Positions 1 through 9,087 of a stretch of 64,000 nucleotides of DNA are shown piece by piece. The notes beneath the pieces are model-generated. The model had not been told where the DNA came from. It saw only the letters and a program-made list of their open reading frames with translations, and ran no database searches. The stretch lies in contig CAYSPG010000014.1 of the NCBI GenBank assembly GCA_964432885.1, positions 1 through 64,000 on the forward strand, given 5' to 3'. This DNA comes from CAYSPG01 sp964432885 (lineage in GTDB: Bacteria; Bacteroidota; Bacteroidia; AKYH767-A; OLB10). Position numbers and translations under genes: made by a program. Position 1 is the first letter of the stretch, and each line of letters begins with the position of its first letter.

Positions 1-87
1 TTTGTGTATATGGATTGCAGGCAGCGTTTAACATCCAAATATTACTTCGGTTTTGAGCTTGGCTTGCATAGCTTGATACCAAAATAA
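1..87 (+). CDS. possible 3' end of an upstream gene (partial)
   Basis: Frame 1 is open from the window edge to a TAA at 85-87, giving 28 residues that end GLHSLIPK. I do not recognise it. The only support that it is coding is the bidirectional terminator hairpin just downstream, which suits two converging genes. It could equally be non-coding. Confidence 0.22.
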   Translation, partial: FVYMDCRQRLTSKYYFGFELGLHSLIPK

Positions 88-120
88 TAAATAAGATAGC
101 TTTTGTTTTCATTCAAAATA

Positions 121-153
121 AAAAAGCGCTTCGGAAAATCCGAAGCGCTTTTT
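121..153. terminator. bidirectional intrinsic terminator
   Basis: Perfect 14-bp arms (121-134 and 140-153, core AGCGCTTCGG) enclose a 5-nt loop. An A-run opens one arm and a T-run closes the other, so it can act on both strands. It lies 7 bp past the stop codon of the large minus-strand surface protein and is probably its terminator. Confidence 0.85.
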
Positions 154-160
154 GCTGTTA

Positions 161-3100
161 TTATTTTATTACTGCTAATTTTAAATTTTTAATTTCATTA
201 CCATCTGCAATTATTTTTACTGAATAAATTCCATTGCTAAAAGCACTAAGAGTTATTATTGCCTTGCTTTCTTTTATAGTAAGCTCAATAACTTTTAATT
301 CTTTTCCGGTAATGTCATACACTTTTGCTCTTGCATTTTTGTAATCGTACAAATTATATTGTAATGTGGCTTCGTTTTTTGCAGGGTTAGGGTATAAATT
401 AATTTCACTTGCAATTACTTCACTTACCCCTTTTCCTTCTCTGAAATATGCACCGCTGTTACATAAAACATCGTCACTAAATTTTGCTGATGGATTGTAT
501 TTCCAGACAATTGCGCGTGCTGAATATACAGCAGTACCTCCTTTAAACGGGCATTGCCATGCAACACTTTCTGCAATATTTTTTTCAGGTATAGAAATAT
601 TACTTGCAGTAACATTGCCATCATGCGCAAGCATTAATGTGTTTATTTCTTTTTGGTTTTGTTCAAAAATATATGTAACAGGTGTTGCGGTATTAAGGGC
701 CAGGGCAGTTGCTTTAGTATTTGCAACACTTACGCTGTCGCTATCACTTACCATGGTGCTTATCATCAGTTGCACATCATGCAATTTACCCAGTGTGCTG
801 TTTTTTATAGTGTAGTAAAAATTGCTGATGTTGGCATTGCCAAGCAACGTATTGTTGTTTTGCACCACATCATACAAGCCGCCTTTCACACTGTACTTAA
901 TTAAATCGGTTTGTGTTCCGTACTGATTTGTGCCAACACTATTTGCAGCAGCAATGCGCTGTTCCAATTCTTCTTCGGGATTGCGAGGTTGCAAATTAGG
1001 GCACGTTGCGCAAACATAATATGGGTGGGATGGGTCAGGTATAGGTGAAAACGCACTTGCATTAGGCACACCGCAATTGTCGAGTGTAAAAGGAGGAATG
1101 GGTGGAAAATAATTGGGGTCGTATAACCAGTTATAAAAACCAGTTATTGGGTTAGTACTCGCATACGAATTAGCACTGTGCATGCTTGCCATGTAAAAAT
1201 CGCCAATGCCGTTGTAGCCTTCAAAGCGGTTGCCGTAGGTGTAATCGGTACCGTTATCGTTATAGGTAGCCTGGTCGCCAATAATGCCAGTGCTCCAGCC
1301 GGCACAGTTGCTAAAGGTGGCGCCAAGTTTTAGTCCAAAGTTATGCGCCCTAAAGGTGTTGCCGCGTATTTGGCTGCGGTCGCAGTCGGCCAAAAATTCC
1401 ATGCCCACTTCGGTTTGGTCGGTGGCATTGCATTCGTAACTGCCTTCGCGCGCAAAGTTTGCTGATATGGCATGGCGGCACTGGTAATCGTTAATGCCAG
1501 TGGGTTGTATGGTTACGTTGCTGTTACCTGTAACCAAATTACAAATAAGCGAGGGAAAAGGGCAGTTTTCAAGACGCACACCATAAAAAGAAGATGTGCC
1601 GTTGGCAATGGCCTGGTTTACGCGGTTTTGGTCGTGGTCCATGTAAATTTTATTTTCTCGCATGCTCAAATATACGTTTAATGCATCAATTGCAAAATCA
1701 CCTGTGGTGTGTATGCCTTGTTGGGATGATGGTAAGTTTGAGTTTTGGTTATTGTTAATATTGTAATTAGCCACTTCGCTTTGAAAATCGTAATTGGCAA
1801 GCCTTATTGCGGCACTGTAAAGAAAATAATAAGCCGGGTTAGGGTAGCAAACAATTAGGTTATCGTTGTCAATAGCAATATCGCACATTAGGTTTCCAAT
1901 GCAATCAATATTAATTCCCTTATCAAAGTTGTTCATTGTATTGTGCGTAATTACACCACTAAACCTTTCGCCATCGTGTATAAAAATACATTGAACAAAT
2001 GGAATATCAGTAATTGGGGCCGGGTTGTTTGTAAAAGTATTGCCATCAATGGTAATATTGGTTGAAATGGTTTCAACTGCAATGGCGCATTGGTTGAAAA
2101 AATTTGCAGATCCAGCGGTGCTGTAGTCGCCAATTTGTACATAGTGCTGTGCCTGCTGATAGTTTACGGGTTCTTCAAAAAACACAGCGCTACCATGGGT
2201 GGTATGCACGGGTGTACTTTGATAATTAAACCGGTTAAAAATGTTATTAATAATAAGTGCCGTGCTGCTTATTCCATGTATTCCAAAATCGGCATCCCAT
2301 GTTAAAGCAGATGCATCATTAAAAGTATTAGGCAAGCCGGATGCATTTCCTATTGTTATTCCCGTGGAGCGCAAAAGGGCAATGTGCGCCCATGTTCGCT
2401 GGTTTGCATAAGGCGCTTTAAGTGTATAGCCACCGGTGCAATAAAAATTGCAGCCTTCAACATTTAACAAATTGTATGTGGCAGTATTTAAATTTAATGC
2501 GCAATAGTTATGGTCAAAGGTTGAATTGATAAAGTTTATATCACCTCCAAAAGCTGAGTAAACAGCATTAACCGCATCTTCAATTATTGAATTATTAATA
2601 ATATTTACCTGGGCTGTTTGGGCTGCCACCACAATGCCCTGCCACATTTGGTTGCAGGAAAAAACGTGGCTGCCATTAAATGTAAGTTTACCGCCTGCCT
2701 GCACGGTAATCGAAACATTATCAGCCATAGCCAAATTACAACTGTTAAAGACAAGCGACTGTCCAGCGCCAACCACAATGTTGCTGTTAACATCAAAGTT
2801 GGTATTGTTATAAGTGGTAATGGTTCCCGGAAACGGATTTTGATAATTGTTGCAGCAGCCGGCTATGGTTATGCTTTGGGTGGATGTTTGAGGCGAACCA
2901 TTACAACCATAACTAACAGAAACTGTATAGGTGCCTGGACCTGTAATTGTAGTGGTGTTGCTTGTTGAGCCTGTACTCCATGCATAAGTCTGAAATACAG
3001 GTGGAACACTTAGCGTTACCTGGTTAACACTGGTACAAAAACCCGAGGGGGAGGGAATAATTGTTAGTGGATTTACAGATGGAATAATATAGTCGTAGTT

Positions 3101-4453
3101 TTCACCATCAATTTGGTCTGGCAGGGCGTAAATGTTACTTGTTTCAATAAAACTTCCGGCATGACAGAGTGAAACAGGTGCTGAAAATGTAAATTCATTT
3201 CCGTTCCATGTAGCAGTATTGCTAATTATACCGTCAGGATTTTGTATGCTTGCCAAATTCGTTCCTGATGTAAAATATAATTTTTGGTTTGCCGGAATTG
3301 AATTGTTTGGATTATATCCCATCTCTATCATTCCCAACCCATAAGGGCTTTCGGTGCTTTGAGGCAAGTTCATTGTGTAAACTGCACTCTGGTTTAACAT
3401 ATCTAAAGCAAAAATTGAATGTGGTTGAGAACTTGTTCCTGTACCTGGTACCACAGTCAGATATAATAAATTTCCACTTGGTGAAAATTCCATTCCTTTT
3501 ACAAAATATTTACCATCAGCCGCGCATGGATTGATAGGTGCATAATTGGCACCGGGCACAGGATAGAAATTGTCAAAAGTCAATTGTGCCAAAGTGGGAT
3601 TGTACTGAAAAGTTATTACAAGGCTTGTTTGAAAAGGCGTAGTTCCGCAGATATAACCATTTAATCCAATTGGTATATTAAAAGCCAAAAGATAATTGCC
3701 ATTAGAGTTTTCCTTAACTTCCATTTCTGTTTTAATTGCTGTACTGCTAACATCTGCATTATAAATAGTCTGCAAAGGTGCAATAGTATTTAAAGTAAGA
3801 TCAACCATACTTTTAAAACTGATTCCAGCATTTGTAATTTCATAAGCGTATAGGAGTGGGTTGCATAAAACAAACAACATTCTTTTGGTTCCTGTAACAT
3901 CAAGTTTTGTAACGGCAAAATTTATCTGATCACCAGTTGACATTGATTGGCCTGCTAAACTCACCCAGCCGGGTAATAAAGAGCAATAACCACCAGTTGC
4001 ACATGTATATAAATGATAGAAGCCGGGGTAAATAGCGTAATATCCTCCCGGATCACCGGGCCGGGGAACTATTGGCAATTCAGTAGCTTTTATTGCATTA
4101 TTGATTTTTGTTTGTGTTAATGGAGTACCAAGCCCCGTGTTACAGTACGTAAATAAATCACTACACAAACCATTATTATTTATGCCATAAAAGAAATATT
4201 GATCAATACAAAAAAAATCGCTCATATTGTTGGGCAAATAAATGCCGTTTGATGCATAAGGTGCCGGTTGTAAATCATAATTAGAAGGCATGAAAACATT
4301 CGGATCGTTTGGTAAGGGAGTAGCGGTAATACCACTCAGGCTTCCAAAGTCACTTAATTGATAAGGTGGAATAACCCAATTTCTCATTTGAGTCTGCGCC
4401 ATGCTCCACATACATCCCGTAAGCAGTGCTGTTAATAGTGTTAGTTTTTTCAT
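161..4453 (-). CDS. large T9SS-secreted beta-helix surface protein
   Basis: 1430-residue exported protein. Residues 1-20 (MKKLTLLTALLTGCMWSMAQ) form a Sec signal peptide. The first ~460 residues contain WD/lactonase-like stretches typical of beta-propellers. They are followed by a short Ig-like segment with SVSYGCNG, and then a long region rich in Asn and short hydrophobic strands (VNIINNSIIED, INFINSTFDHN) typical of a right-handed parallel beta-helix. The last ~80 residues (NLYPNPAKNEATLQY, then VYDITGK and GIYSVKI) are a T9SS type A sorting domain, so the protein should be exported through the outer membrane and anchored or released at the surface. Substrate is unknown; an adhesin-like or polysaccharide-binding role is inference. 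It is divergent from the XRE regulator, with the operator-like array between them. Confidence 0.88.
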   Translation of the reverse strand: MKKLTLLTALLTGCMWSMAQTQMRNWVIPPYQLSDFGSLSGITATPLPNDPNVFMPSNYDLQPAPYASNGIYLPNNMSDFFCIDQYFFYGINNNGLCSDLFTYCNTGLGTPLTQTKINNAIKATELPIVPRPGDPGGYYAIYPGFYHLYTCATGGYCSLLPGWVSLAGQSMSTGDQINFAVTKLDVTGTKRMLFVLCNPLLYAYEITNAGISFKSMVDLTLNTIAPLQTIYNADVSSTAIKTEMEVKENSNGNYLLAFNIPIGLNGYICGTTPFQTSLVITFQYNPTLAQLTFDNFYPVPGANYAPINPCAADGKYFVKGMEFSPSGNLLYLTVVPGTGTSSQPHSIFALDMLNQSAVYTMNLPQSTESPYGLGMIEMGYNPNNSIPANQKLYFTSGTNLASIQNPDGIISNTATWNGNEFTFSAPVSLCHAGSFIETSNIYALPDQIDGENYDYIIPSVNPLTIIPSPSGFCTSVNQVTLSVPPVFQTYAWSTGSTSNTTTITGPGTYTVSVSYGCNGSPQTSTQSITIAGCCNNYQNPFPGTITTYNNTNFDVNSNIVVGAGQSLVFNSCNLAMADNVSITVQAGGKLTFNGSHVFSCNQMWQGIVVAAQTAQVNIINNSIIEDAVNAVYSAFGGDINFINSTFDHNYCALNLNTATYNLLNVEGCNFYCTGGYTLKAPYANQRTWAHIALLRSTGITIGNASGLPNTFNDASALTWDADFGIHGISSTALIINNIFNRFNYQSTPVHTTHGSAVFFEEPVNYQQAQHYVQIGDYSTAGSANFFNQCAIAVETISTNITIDGNTFTNNPAPITDIPFVQCIFIHDGERFSGVITHNTMNNFDKGINIDCIGNLMCDIAIDNDNLIVCYPNPAYYFLYSAAIRLANYDFQSEVANYNINNNQNSNLPSSQQGIHTTGDFAIDALNVYLSMRENKIYMDHDQNRVNQAIANGTSSFYGVRLENCPFPSLICNLVTGNSNVTIQPTGINDYQCRHAISANFAREGSYECNATDQTEVGMEFLADCDRSQIRGNTFRAHNFGLKLGATFSNCAGWSTGIIGDQATYNDNGTDYTYGNRFEGYNGIGDFYMASMHSANSYASTNPITGFYNWLYDPNYFPPIPPFTLDNCGVPNASAFSPIPDPSHPYYVCATCPNLQPRNPEEELEQRIAAANSVGTNQYGTQTDLIKYSVKGGLYDVVQNNNTLLGNANISNFYYTIKNSTLGKLHDVQLMISTMVSDSDSVSVANTKATALALNTATPVTYIFEQNQKEINTLMLAHDGNVTASNISIPEKNIAESVAWQCPFKGGTAVYSARAIVWKYNPSAKFSDDVLCNSGAYFREGKGVSEVIASEINLYPNPAKNEATLQYNLYDYKNARAKVYDITGKELKVIELTIKESKAIITLSAFSNGIYSVKIIADGNEIKNLKLAVIK

Positions 4454-4489
4454 TGTAATTTGTTTTTTAGTTTGAATTAATTATGGACT

Positions 4490-4497
4490 CAAACCTA
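4490..4497 (-). promoter_or_regulatory. -7 promoter box of the large surface protein gene
   Basis: Reads TAGGTTTG on the minus strand, a perfect match to the Bacteroidota TAnnTTTG box. It is 36 nt upstream of the ATG at 4453. No well-spaced TTG -33 element is seen. Confidence 0.5.
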
Positions 4498-4520
4498 TTA
4501 AGCACATTAGCCAAAACCTA

Positions 4521-4581
4521 TTACAATGGTGTTATAAATATTACCACGGTGCAATAAAATATTACAGTGTTGTAATATTTG
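4521..4581. promoter_or_regulatory. three tandem operator-like repeats
   Basis: Three direct repeats start TTAC at 4521, 4541 and 4562 (periods 20 and 21 bp, two helical turns). Each is an imperfect palindrome of the form TTAC-n6-7-GTwATA. The third is a perfect 10-bp inverted repeat (4557-4566 and 4571-4580) around GTGT. The array lies between the divergent promoters of the surface protein and the XRE regulator, so it is a plausible binding array for that regulator. Confidence 0.5.
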
Positions 4582-4636
4582 TGGCTTGGCTTAATTTTTT
4601 TTTGAAATTTTTTTGAAAAAAAAAAAAATTTATAAT

Positions 4637-4644
4637 AATCTTTG
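4637..4644 (+). promoter_or_regulatory. promoter of the XRE regulator gene
   Basis: AATCTTTG (one mismatch to TAnnTTTG) with a TTG at 4613-4615, 21 nt upstream, which is the usual Bacteroidota -33/-7 spacing. The predicted transcript starts near 4650. This rules out a TTG start at 4642 and favours the ATG at 4669. Confidence 0.5.
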
Positions 4645-4668
4645 CACCGAACTTTAAAACCAATCGTA

Positions 4669-5097
4669 ATGCAAAAGAAAAAACAAAAAACACCGGGAGA
4701 ATTATTTGGTATGTTGTTAAAAGAAAAAAACATGATACAAACCACGCTTGCTGCCAATTCAAAAGTGAGCCAGCCCGAAATAAGTCAGTTGAAAAACGGG
4801 CAAAGAAATTTTTCGTTTGGAACTATTTCAAAACTTGCACAAGGCCTTGGTATAACAGTAGAAACTTTTAAAAAAAAACTGCACATTAGAGTAGCTTTAA
4901 AAAAAACGGAGAAAGAGAATGTAACGGAGCTTCGTTATAATAACGATGAGGCTATGATGGTGTATAGCTATTTTTTATTGCTAAATGCAACCATAGATGA
5001 TAGCATGCGCGAACAATTAATAGATGAACTTTATGAAAAGTTAACTATGTACAAAAATTTAAGAAAGCAAAAAAGAATGTATCTGGTGGCAAGGTAA
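4669..5097 (+). CDS. XRE-family helix-turn-helix regulator
   Basis: 142-residue cytoplasmic DNA-binding protein. Residues ~12-60 form an HTH_XRE domain (LLKEKNMIQTTLAANSKVSQ, then PEISQLKNGQRNFSFGTISK), with the recognition helix around VSQPEISQLKNG. The C-terminal ~70 residues are predicted helical and probably serve dimerisation. The ATG at 4669 is chosen over an in-frame TTG at 4642, which falls inside the -7 promoter box. The gene is divergent from the large T9SS surface protein. The operator-like array between them suggests autoregulation and control of the surface protein (inference). Confidence 0.8.
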   Translation: MQKKKQKTPGELFGMLLKEKNMIQTTLAANSKVSQPEISQLKNGQRNFSFGTISKLAQGLGITVETFKKKLHIRVALKKTEKENVTELRYNNDEAMMVYSYFLLLNATIDDSMREQLIDELYEKLTMYKNLRKQKRMYLVAR

Positions 5098-5175
5098 GTA
5101 CATTGCAGATTTTTAGTACAACTTTTCTTAAGTCATTTGTATATTCGTGTCGCCTTTGTAATACCACTATTTTAA

Positions 5176-6366
5176 ATGCGCGAACAAACTCAGTTTAACC
5201 ACGTTTTAAAAATTATTGCTGCGTTTGATTTTAAAATTCCGCTACATCACTTTTTAAAAAATTATTTTCGTTTAAACAAACAGCTTGGTTCGCGCGACAG
5301 GCGGTTGATTTCTTCTTTGATTTATAATTATTACCGGCTTGGTAAAGCTTTTGAAGAAATTTCAATTGAAGAAAAAATATTTTTCAGTAATTATATTTTA
5401 GCTGAATGGAATGAGATGATGGAATTTTTGAATGTGCAATACGGAAGTGTAAAATTTTCACAAACAACAAAATCAACCGCTGAAAAAATTGAAGAGGTAA
5501 AAAATGCGACTTCATTTGGTTTAGAAAAAATATTTCCATTCAAAAAAGAATTGTCTGATGGAATTGATTATGAAAAATATCTTCTGTCATTTTTGGAGCA
5601 GCCACTTGTGTGGATTAGAATTAGAAAAGGATTTCGCGAAAAGGTAGTTGAAGAATTAAACAGAAATGAAATATCTTTTACCGAAGGTGCTTCTTGCCCC
5701 TCTCCTTCGGAGAGGGGTTGGGGAGAGGCTTTAGGTTTTAAAAACTCCACCAAACTTTCGCAGCTACAATCATTTGAAAAAGGATACTTTGAAATACAGG
5801 ATTTATCATCCCAAAAAACAATTCTGTTTTTTCCTGATATAAAAAACGAACTGTGGTGGGATTGCTGTGCCGGTGCCGGAGGAAAAAGCCTGATGCTTGC
5901 TGATGCATTTCCTGAAATAAGGTTACTACTGAGCGATGCACGCGAAACTATTTTGCAAAATGCAAAGGAGCGAATGCAAAAAGCAGGAGTGAAAAATTTT
6001 AAACTGAAGGTTTGTGATTTGACAACTTCAAACCACCAACTTCGAACAACAAACATTTTATGTGATATTCCATGTAGCGGTTCAGGCACCTGGGCCAGGA
6101 GTCCTGAATACCTGTGGAACTTTTCTGCTGATAAACTGAAAGGTTTTACTGCCCTGCAACAAAGTATTTTAAAAAATATTTGCACTAAAGTTGAACCGGG
6201 CGGGCATTTAGTGTATATAACCTGTTCGGTATTTAAAGCCGAAAACGAAGACAATGTTGAGTTGATCAGAAAGCACTTTTCGCTTACACTAATAAAGCAA
6301 CAAGTTATTGAAGGATACAAATGTGGAGCAGATACCATGTTTGCAGCGCTTTTTCACAAAGCCTGA
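5176..6366 (+). CDS. RsmB/NOP2-family RNA cytosine-C5 methyltransferase
   Basis: 396-residue SAM-dependent RNA m5C methylase. The N-terminal ~70 residues resemble the NusB-like RNA-binding domain of RsmB. The C-terminal Rossmann domain has the SAM motif WWDCCAGAGGKSL, motif IV DIPCSGSG (Cys300) and motif VI YITCS (Cys350), the two cysteines used by this family. The target (16S rRNA C967 or a tRNA) cannot be assigned from sequence. Two unusual insertions lie in the frame. One is a GC-rich palindromic element (about residues 173-189). The other is a heptamer repeat at 6026-6053 between the SAM motif and motif IV. Both look like dispersed repeats that kept the frame. Confidence 0.85.
   Translation: MREQTQFNHVLKIIAAFDFKIPLHHFLKNYFRLNKQLGSRDRRLISSLIYNYYRLGKAFEEISIEEKIFFSNYILAEWNEMMEFLNVQYGSVKFSQTTKSTAEKIEEVKNATSFGLEKIFPFKKELSDGIDYEKYLLSFLEQPLVWIRIRKGFREKVVEELNRNEISFTEGASCPSPSERGWGEALGFKNSTKLSQLQSFEKGYFEIQDLSSQKTILFFPDIKNELWWDCCAGAGGKSLMLADAFPEIRLLLSDARETILQNAKERMQKAGVKNFKLKVCDLTTSNHQLRTTNILCDIPCSGSGTWARSPEYLWNFSADKLKGFTALQQSILKNICTKVEPGGHLVYITCSVFKAENEDNVELIRKHFSLTLIKQQVIEGYKCGADTMFAALFHKA
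5697..5717. repeat. interspersed palindromic element inside a CDS
   Basis: Perfect 9-bp arms CCCCTCTCC / GGAGAGGGG around a TTC loop, followed by TTGGGGAGAGG. It is GC-rich in an AT-rich gene. A second copy of the same type (CTCCCC-TTC-GGGGAG, then ATTGGTGGGGC) is at 35123-35156. Here it is translated in frame within the RNA methylase. Confidence 0.65.
6026..6053. repeat. heptamer tandem repeat inside a CDS
   Basis: Four 7-bp units (CTTCAAA, CCACCAA, CTTCGAA, CAACAAA). They are the complement-strand form of the GTTTGnn heptamers found at other sites in the window and are translated in frame in the RNA methylase as TTSNHQLRTTN. Confidence 0.6.
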
Positions 6367-6442
6367 GTCCGTTGCAAGTCCCGTTTATTCCCGTTTGGCA
6401 ATCATTTGTTAAAAGCCGTTAAATGTTAACACCAAATACTTT

Positions 6443-6469
6443 TTGCGTATCCATATTTCAATACTTTTG
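6443..6469 (+). promoter_or_regulatory. promoter of the LVIVD-repeat surface protein gene
   Basis: TACTTTTG at 6462-6469 is a perfect TAnnTTTG box. A TTG at 6443-6445 lies 16 nt upstream, slightly closer than usual. The start codon is 35 nt downstream. Confidence 0.55.
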
Positions 6470-6504
6470 GCGTCCGAAAAAATAAATTAACTAACACATT
6501 TAAA

Positions 6505-8895
6505 ATGAAAAAACTATTACTGTCTTTTGCTATTGCATGTTCGGCCATGAATATGTGGGCACAAAATTTTAACATGTCGCTGCTGGGAACACTTACCTAC
6601 AACGACCCGCAAGGCGATGCGCTTTCAAACATTTGCGGATGGACTTCAACATCGGGTACCGAATATGCGCTGGTGGGCTGGGAACAGGGAATGTCAATTG
6701 TTGACGTATCAAATCCATCTGCTCCTGTTGAGGTAATAAATGTATCAGGCCCAACAAGCATTTGGCGCGAAATAAAAACGTATGACCATTATGCATATGT
6801 AACTACCGAAGGTGGGGGTGGATTGCAGATTGTTGATTTGTCCCAATTGCCGGGCTCAGCTCCTGTAACCATGTACACTGGTGATGGTGCAATAGCAGGA
6901 CAGATAGACAACATACACTCATTGCATATTGAAGATGGATACGTTTACCTGCACGGCTCAAATCTTTTTAATGGTGCTTCATTAATTTGTGATATCGCAA
7001 CCAACCCAACTGCACCTATATATAAAAGCCACACGCCCGGCACGTATGTGCACGATGGCTATGCACGCGGAAATAAATATTACAGTTGTCATATTTATGA
7101 TGGGTACTTCAGCATATTTGATGTTACCAATAAATCAAACCCTGTTTTACTAAATCAGCAAACAACACCCGGGGTGTTTACACACAACTCATGGCTATCA
7201 ACCGACAGCAATACTGTATTTACCACCGATGAAGTTTCAAACTCATACCTTGCATCGTACGACATTGCAAATCCAAATAACATCACTGAACTTGACCGCA
7301 TACAAATTACTCCAGGCTCGGGTTCAATTGTACACAACACACATATTATTGAAAAGAACGGAGGTGACTTTGCAGTTACATCCTGGTACAAAGATGGAGT
7401 GGTGATAACAGATGTTACCCGTCCGCAAAACATGATTAACGTTGGCTGGTACGATACCTATCCACAAGGTACTGGCAGTGGCTTTAGCGGTTGCTGGGGT
7501 GTGTATCCTTATTTACCTTCGGGAAATATTGTGGCATCTGACATTAACAATGGGCTTTATGTACTTGGGCCAAATTACCAGCGCGCCTGCTACCTTGAAG
7601 GTACTGTTACCGACAGCGTAAGCGGTTTGCCATTGTTTAATGCCTTGGTACAAATTGTAGCAACCACCATTACCGACAATTCAAAAATAAATGGCGAATA
7701 CAAAACAGGAACTGCAACTGCAGGAACGTATGATGTAACGTTTAGCAAAGCAGGGTATCAAACCAAAACCTACACAGGTGTTGTTTTAACAAACGGAGTT
7801 ATTACTATACAGGATGCACAACTTGTAACCAATAGCCCGGCTATTACACTTACCGGACAGGTAATTGAATACGGAACTTTTAATCCCATACCCAATGCAC
7901 AAGTAAGTTTTAGCAATTCGCAGTTTGATTACACAACTACTGCCGATGCTGCGGGTAATTTTTCTATCCCAACATTTTTTACAGGAAGTTACGATGTTGT
8001 TGCCGGTCATTGGGGCCATCGTACCAAATGCATTAACACAAGCATTACAACATCGCCTGTTGTAATTGATTTGGACAAAGGATGGTATGATGATTTTAGT
8101 TTTGATTTTGGATGGACGAACACCAATGCAACGCATGATTGGGAAAGAGGCGAGCCTGTAGGCACCACCAGCATGGGTAACCAGGCTAATCCTGATTTTG
8201 ATGTTACAAACGATTGCCTTGACCAGGCTTATGTTACTGGCAATGGCGGTGGCGCTGCTGCTGATGATGATGTTGACCCAAATGATGGAACGGTAATATT
8301 AACATCACCTGTATTTGACTTAACCGGTTATGTAAATCCACAACTGCAATATTACCGCTGGTTTTTTAACGGTGCGCTTAACGGCAATGCTCCTAATGAC
8401 AACATGGTGGTAAAACTTACCAACGGCATTACCACTGTTACGCTTGAAACCATGCTAAACAACACCGCAGGCAATGGAACATGGTTATTTAAAACCTGGA
8501 ATATTTCATCGTACCTATCGCCTACTGCCAATATGCAAATGAGTGTTGAAACATCGGATGCACAGCCCGGCAGCATTGTTGAGGGAGGACTTGATAAGTT
8601 TGAAATTACAGATGTGGTGGGATTAAACGATGTGGTGGCTGCAGGAATTAATGCTCATGTTAGCCCCAATCCGTTTGGCAATGAGTTTGCAATAAAGTAT
8701 TTGATAAGCGAAAACATTGCAGCACCTGCATTGGTAATTACCAACGTGATGGGACAGGAAGTGGAAAAAATAGTGTTGAACAACAACAACGGATTGGTTA
8801 CTGCAGGAAAGAGTTTAAACAAAGGCATCTACTTTGTTTCTTTTAAATCAGGAAATGAAATTTTAAAAACCATTAAGGTTATCAAGGCCGATTAG
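6505..8895 (+). CDS. T9SS-secreted LVIVD-repeat (choice-of-anchor B type) protein
   Basis: 796-residue exported protein. The signal peptide is MKKLLLSFAIACSAMNMWAQ. Residues ~20-360 carry LVIVD-type beta-propeller repeats (MSIVDVSNPSAPVEVINV, LQIVDLSQL, VVITDVTRPQ), as in choice-of-anchor B proteins. Two carboxypeptidase-regulatory-like beta-sandwiches follow (EGTVTDSVSGLPLFNA and GQVIEYGTFNPIPNA). Then comes a jelly-roll-like segment (HDWERGEPVG) and a C-terminal T9SS type A sorting domain (VSPNPFGNEFAIKY, then GIYFVSFKSG). It should be exported by the type IX system. Its ligand is unknown. It is monocistronic, with its own promoter and a strong terminator. Confidence 0.88.
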   Translation: MKKLLLSFAIACSAMNMWAQNFNMSLLGTLTYNDPQGDALSNICGWTSTSGTEYALVGWEQGMSIVDVSNPSAPVEVINVSGPTSIWREIKTYDHYAYVTTEGGGGLQIVDLSQLPGSAPVTMYTGDGAIAGQIDNIHSLHIEDGYVYLHGSNLFNGASLICDIATNPTAPIYKSHTPGTYVHDGYARGNKYYSCHIYDGYFSIFDVTNKSNPVLLNQQTTPGVFTHNSWLSTDSNTVFTTDEVSNSYLASYDIANPNNITELDRIQITPGSGSIVHNTHIIEKNGGDFAVTSWYKDGVVITDVTRPQNMINVGWYDTYPQGTGSGFSGCWGVYPYLPSGNIVASDINNGLYVLGPNYQRACYLEGTVTDSVSGLPLFNALVQIVATTITDNSKINGEYKTGTATAGTYDVTFSKAGYQTKTYTGVVLTNGVITIQDAQLVTNSPAITLTGQVIEYGTFNPIPNAQVSFSNSQFDYTTTADAAGNFSIPTFFTGSYDVVAGHWGHRTKCINTSITTSPVVIDLDKGWYDDFSFDFGWTNTNATHDWERGEPVGTTSMGNQANPDFDVTNDCLDQAYVTGNGGGAAADDDVDPNDGTVILTSPVFDLTGYVNPQLQYYRWFFNGALNGNAPNDNMVVKLTNGITTVTLETMLNNTAGNGTWLFKTWNISSYLSPTANMQMSVETSDAQPGSIVEGGLDKFEITDVVGLNDVVAAGINAHVSPNPFGNEFAIKYLISENIAAPALVITNVMGQEVEKIVLNNNNGLVTAGKSLNKGIYFVSFKSGNEILKTIKVIKAD

Positions 8896-8911
8896 ATTTT
8901 TGTTTTTTAGT

Positions 8912-8954
8912 AAAAGGCGCAGGGATTTAGAATTAAACCTCTGCGCCTTTTTTA
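8912..8954 (+). terminator. intrinsic terminator after the LVIVD protein gene
   Basis: 11-bp stem AAAAGGCGCAG (8912-8922) / CTGCGCCTTTT (8941-8951), extended by G-T and G-C pairs and followed by a T-run. It begins 16 bp past the stop codon. Confidence 0.85.
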
Positions 8955-9016
8955 TTTTTTAAATAATTCAACTGAAATAAAGTATGTGGACTATTCTTTT
9001 TCATTTTTTTTCATTA

Positions 9017-9024
9017 TAATTTTG
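9017..9024 (+). promoter_or_regulatory. -7 promoter box
   Basis: TAATTTTG, a perfect TAnnTTTG match 63 nt upstream of the ATG at 9088. No TTG is found at the expected -33 spacing. Confidence 0.35.
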
Positions 9025-9087
9025 TAATGAACACGCAAAGCAATTAAGTAATTTATACTAATTGTTTTACCTAAAATTAAACCGAAA

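Noticed and set aside
366..815. 149-residue plus-strand ORF
   Set aside because: Antisense to the C-terminal region of the T9SS surface protein; no recognisable domain.
5568..6338. 256-residue minus-strand ORF
   Set aside because: It lies antisense to the RNA methylase, which has all family motifs. Composition is Ser/Phe-rich shadow sequence with no promoter.
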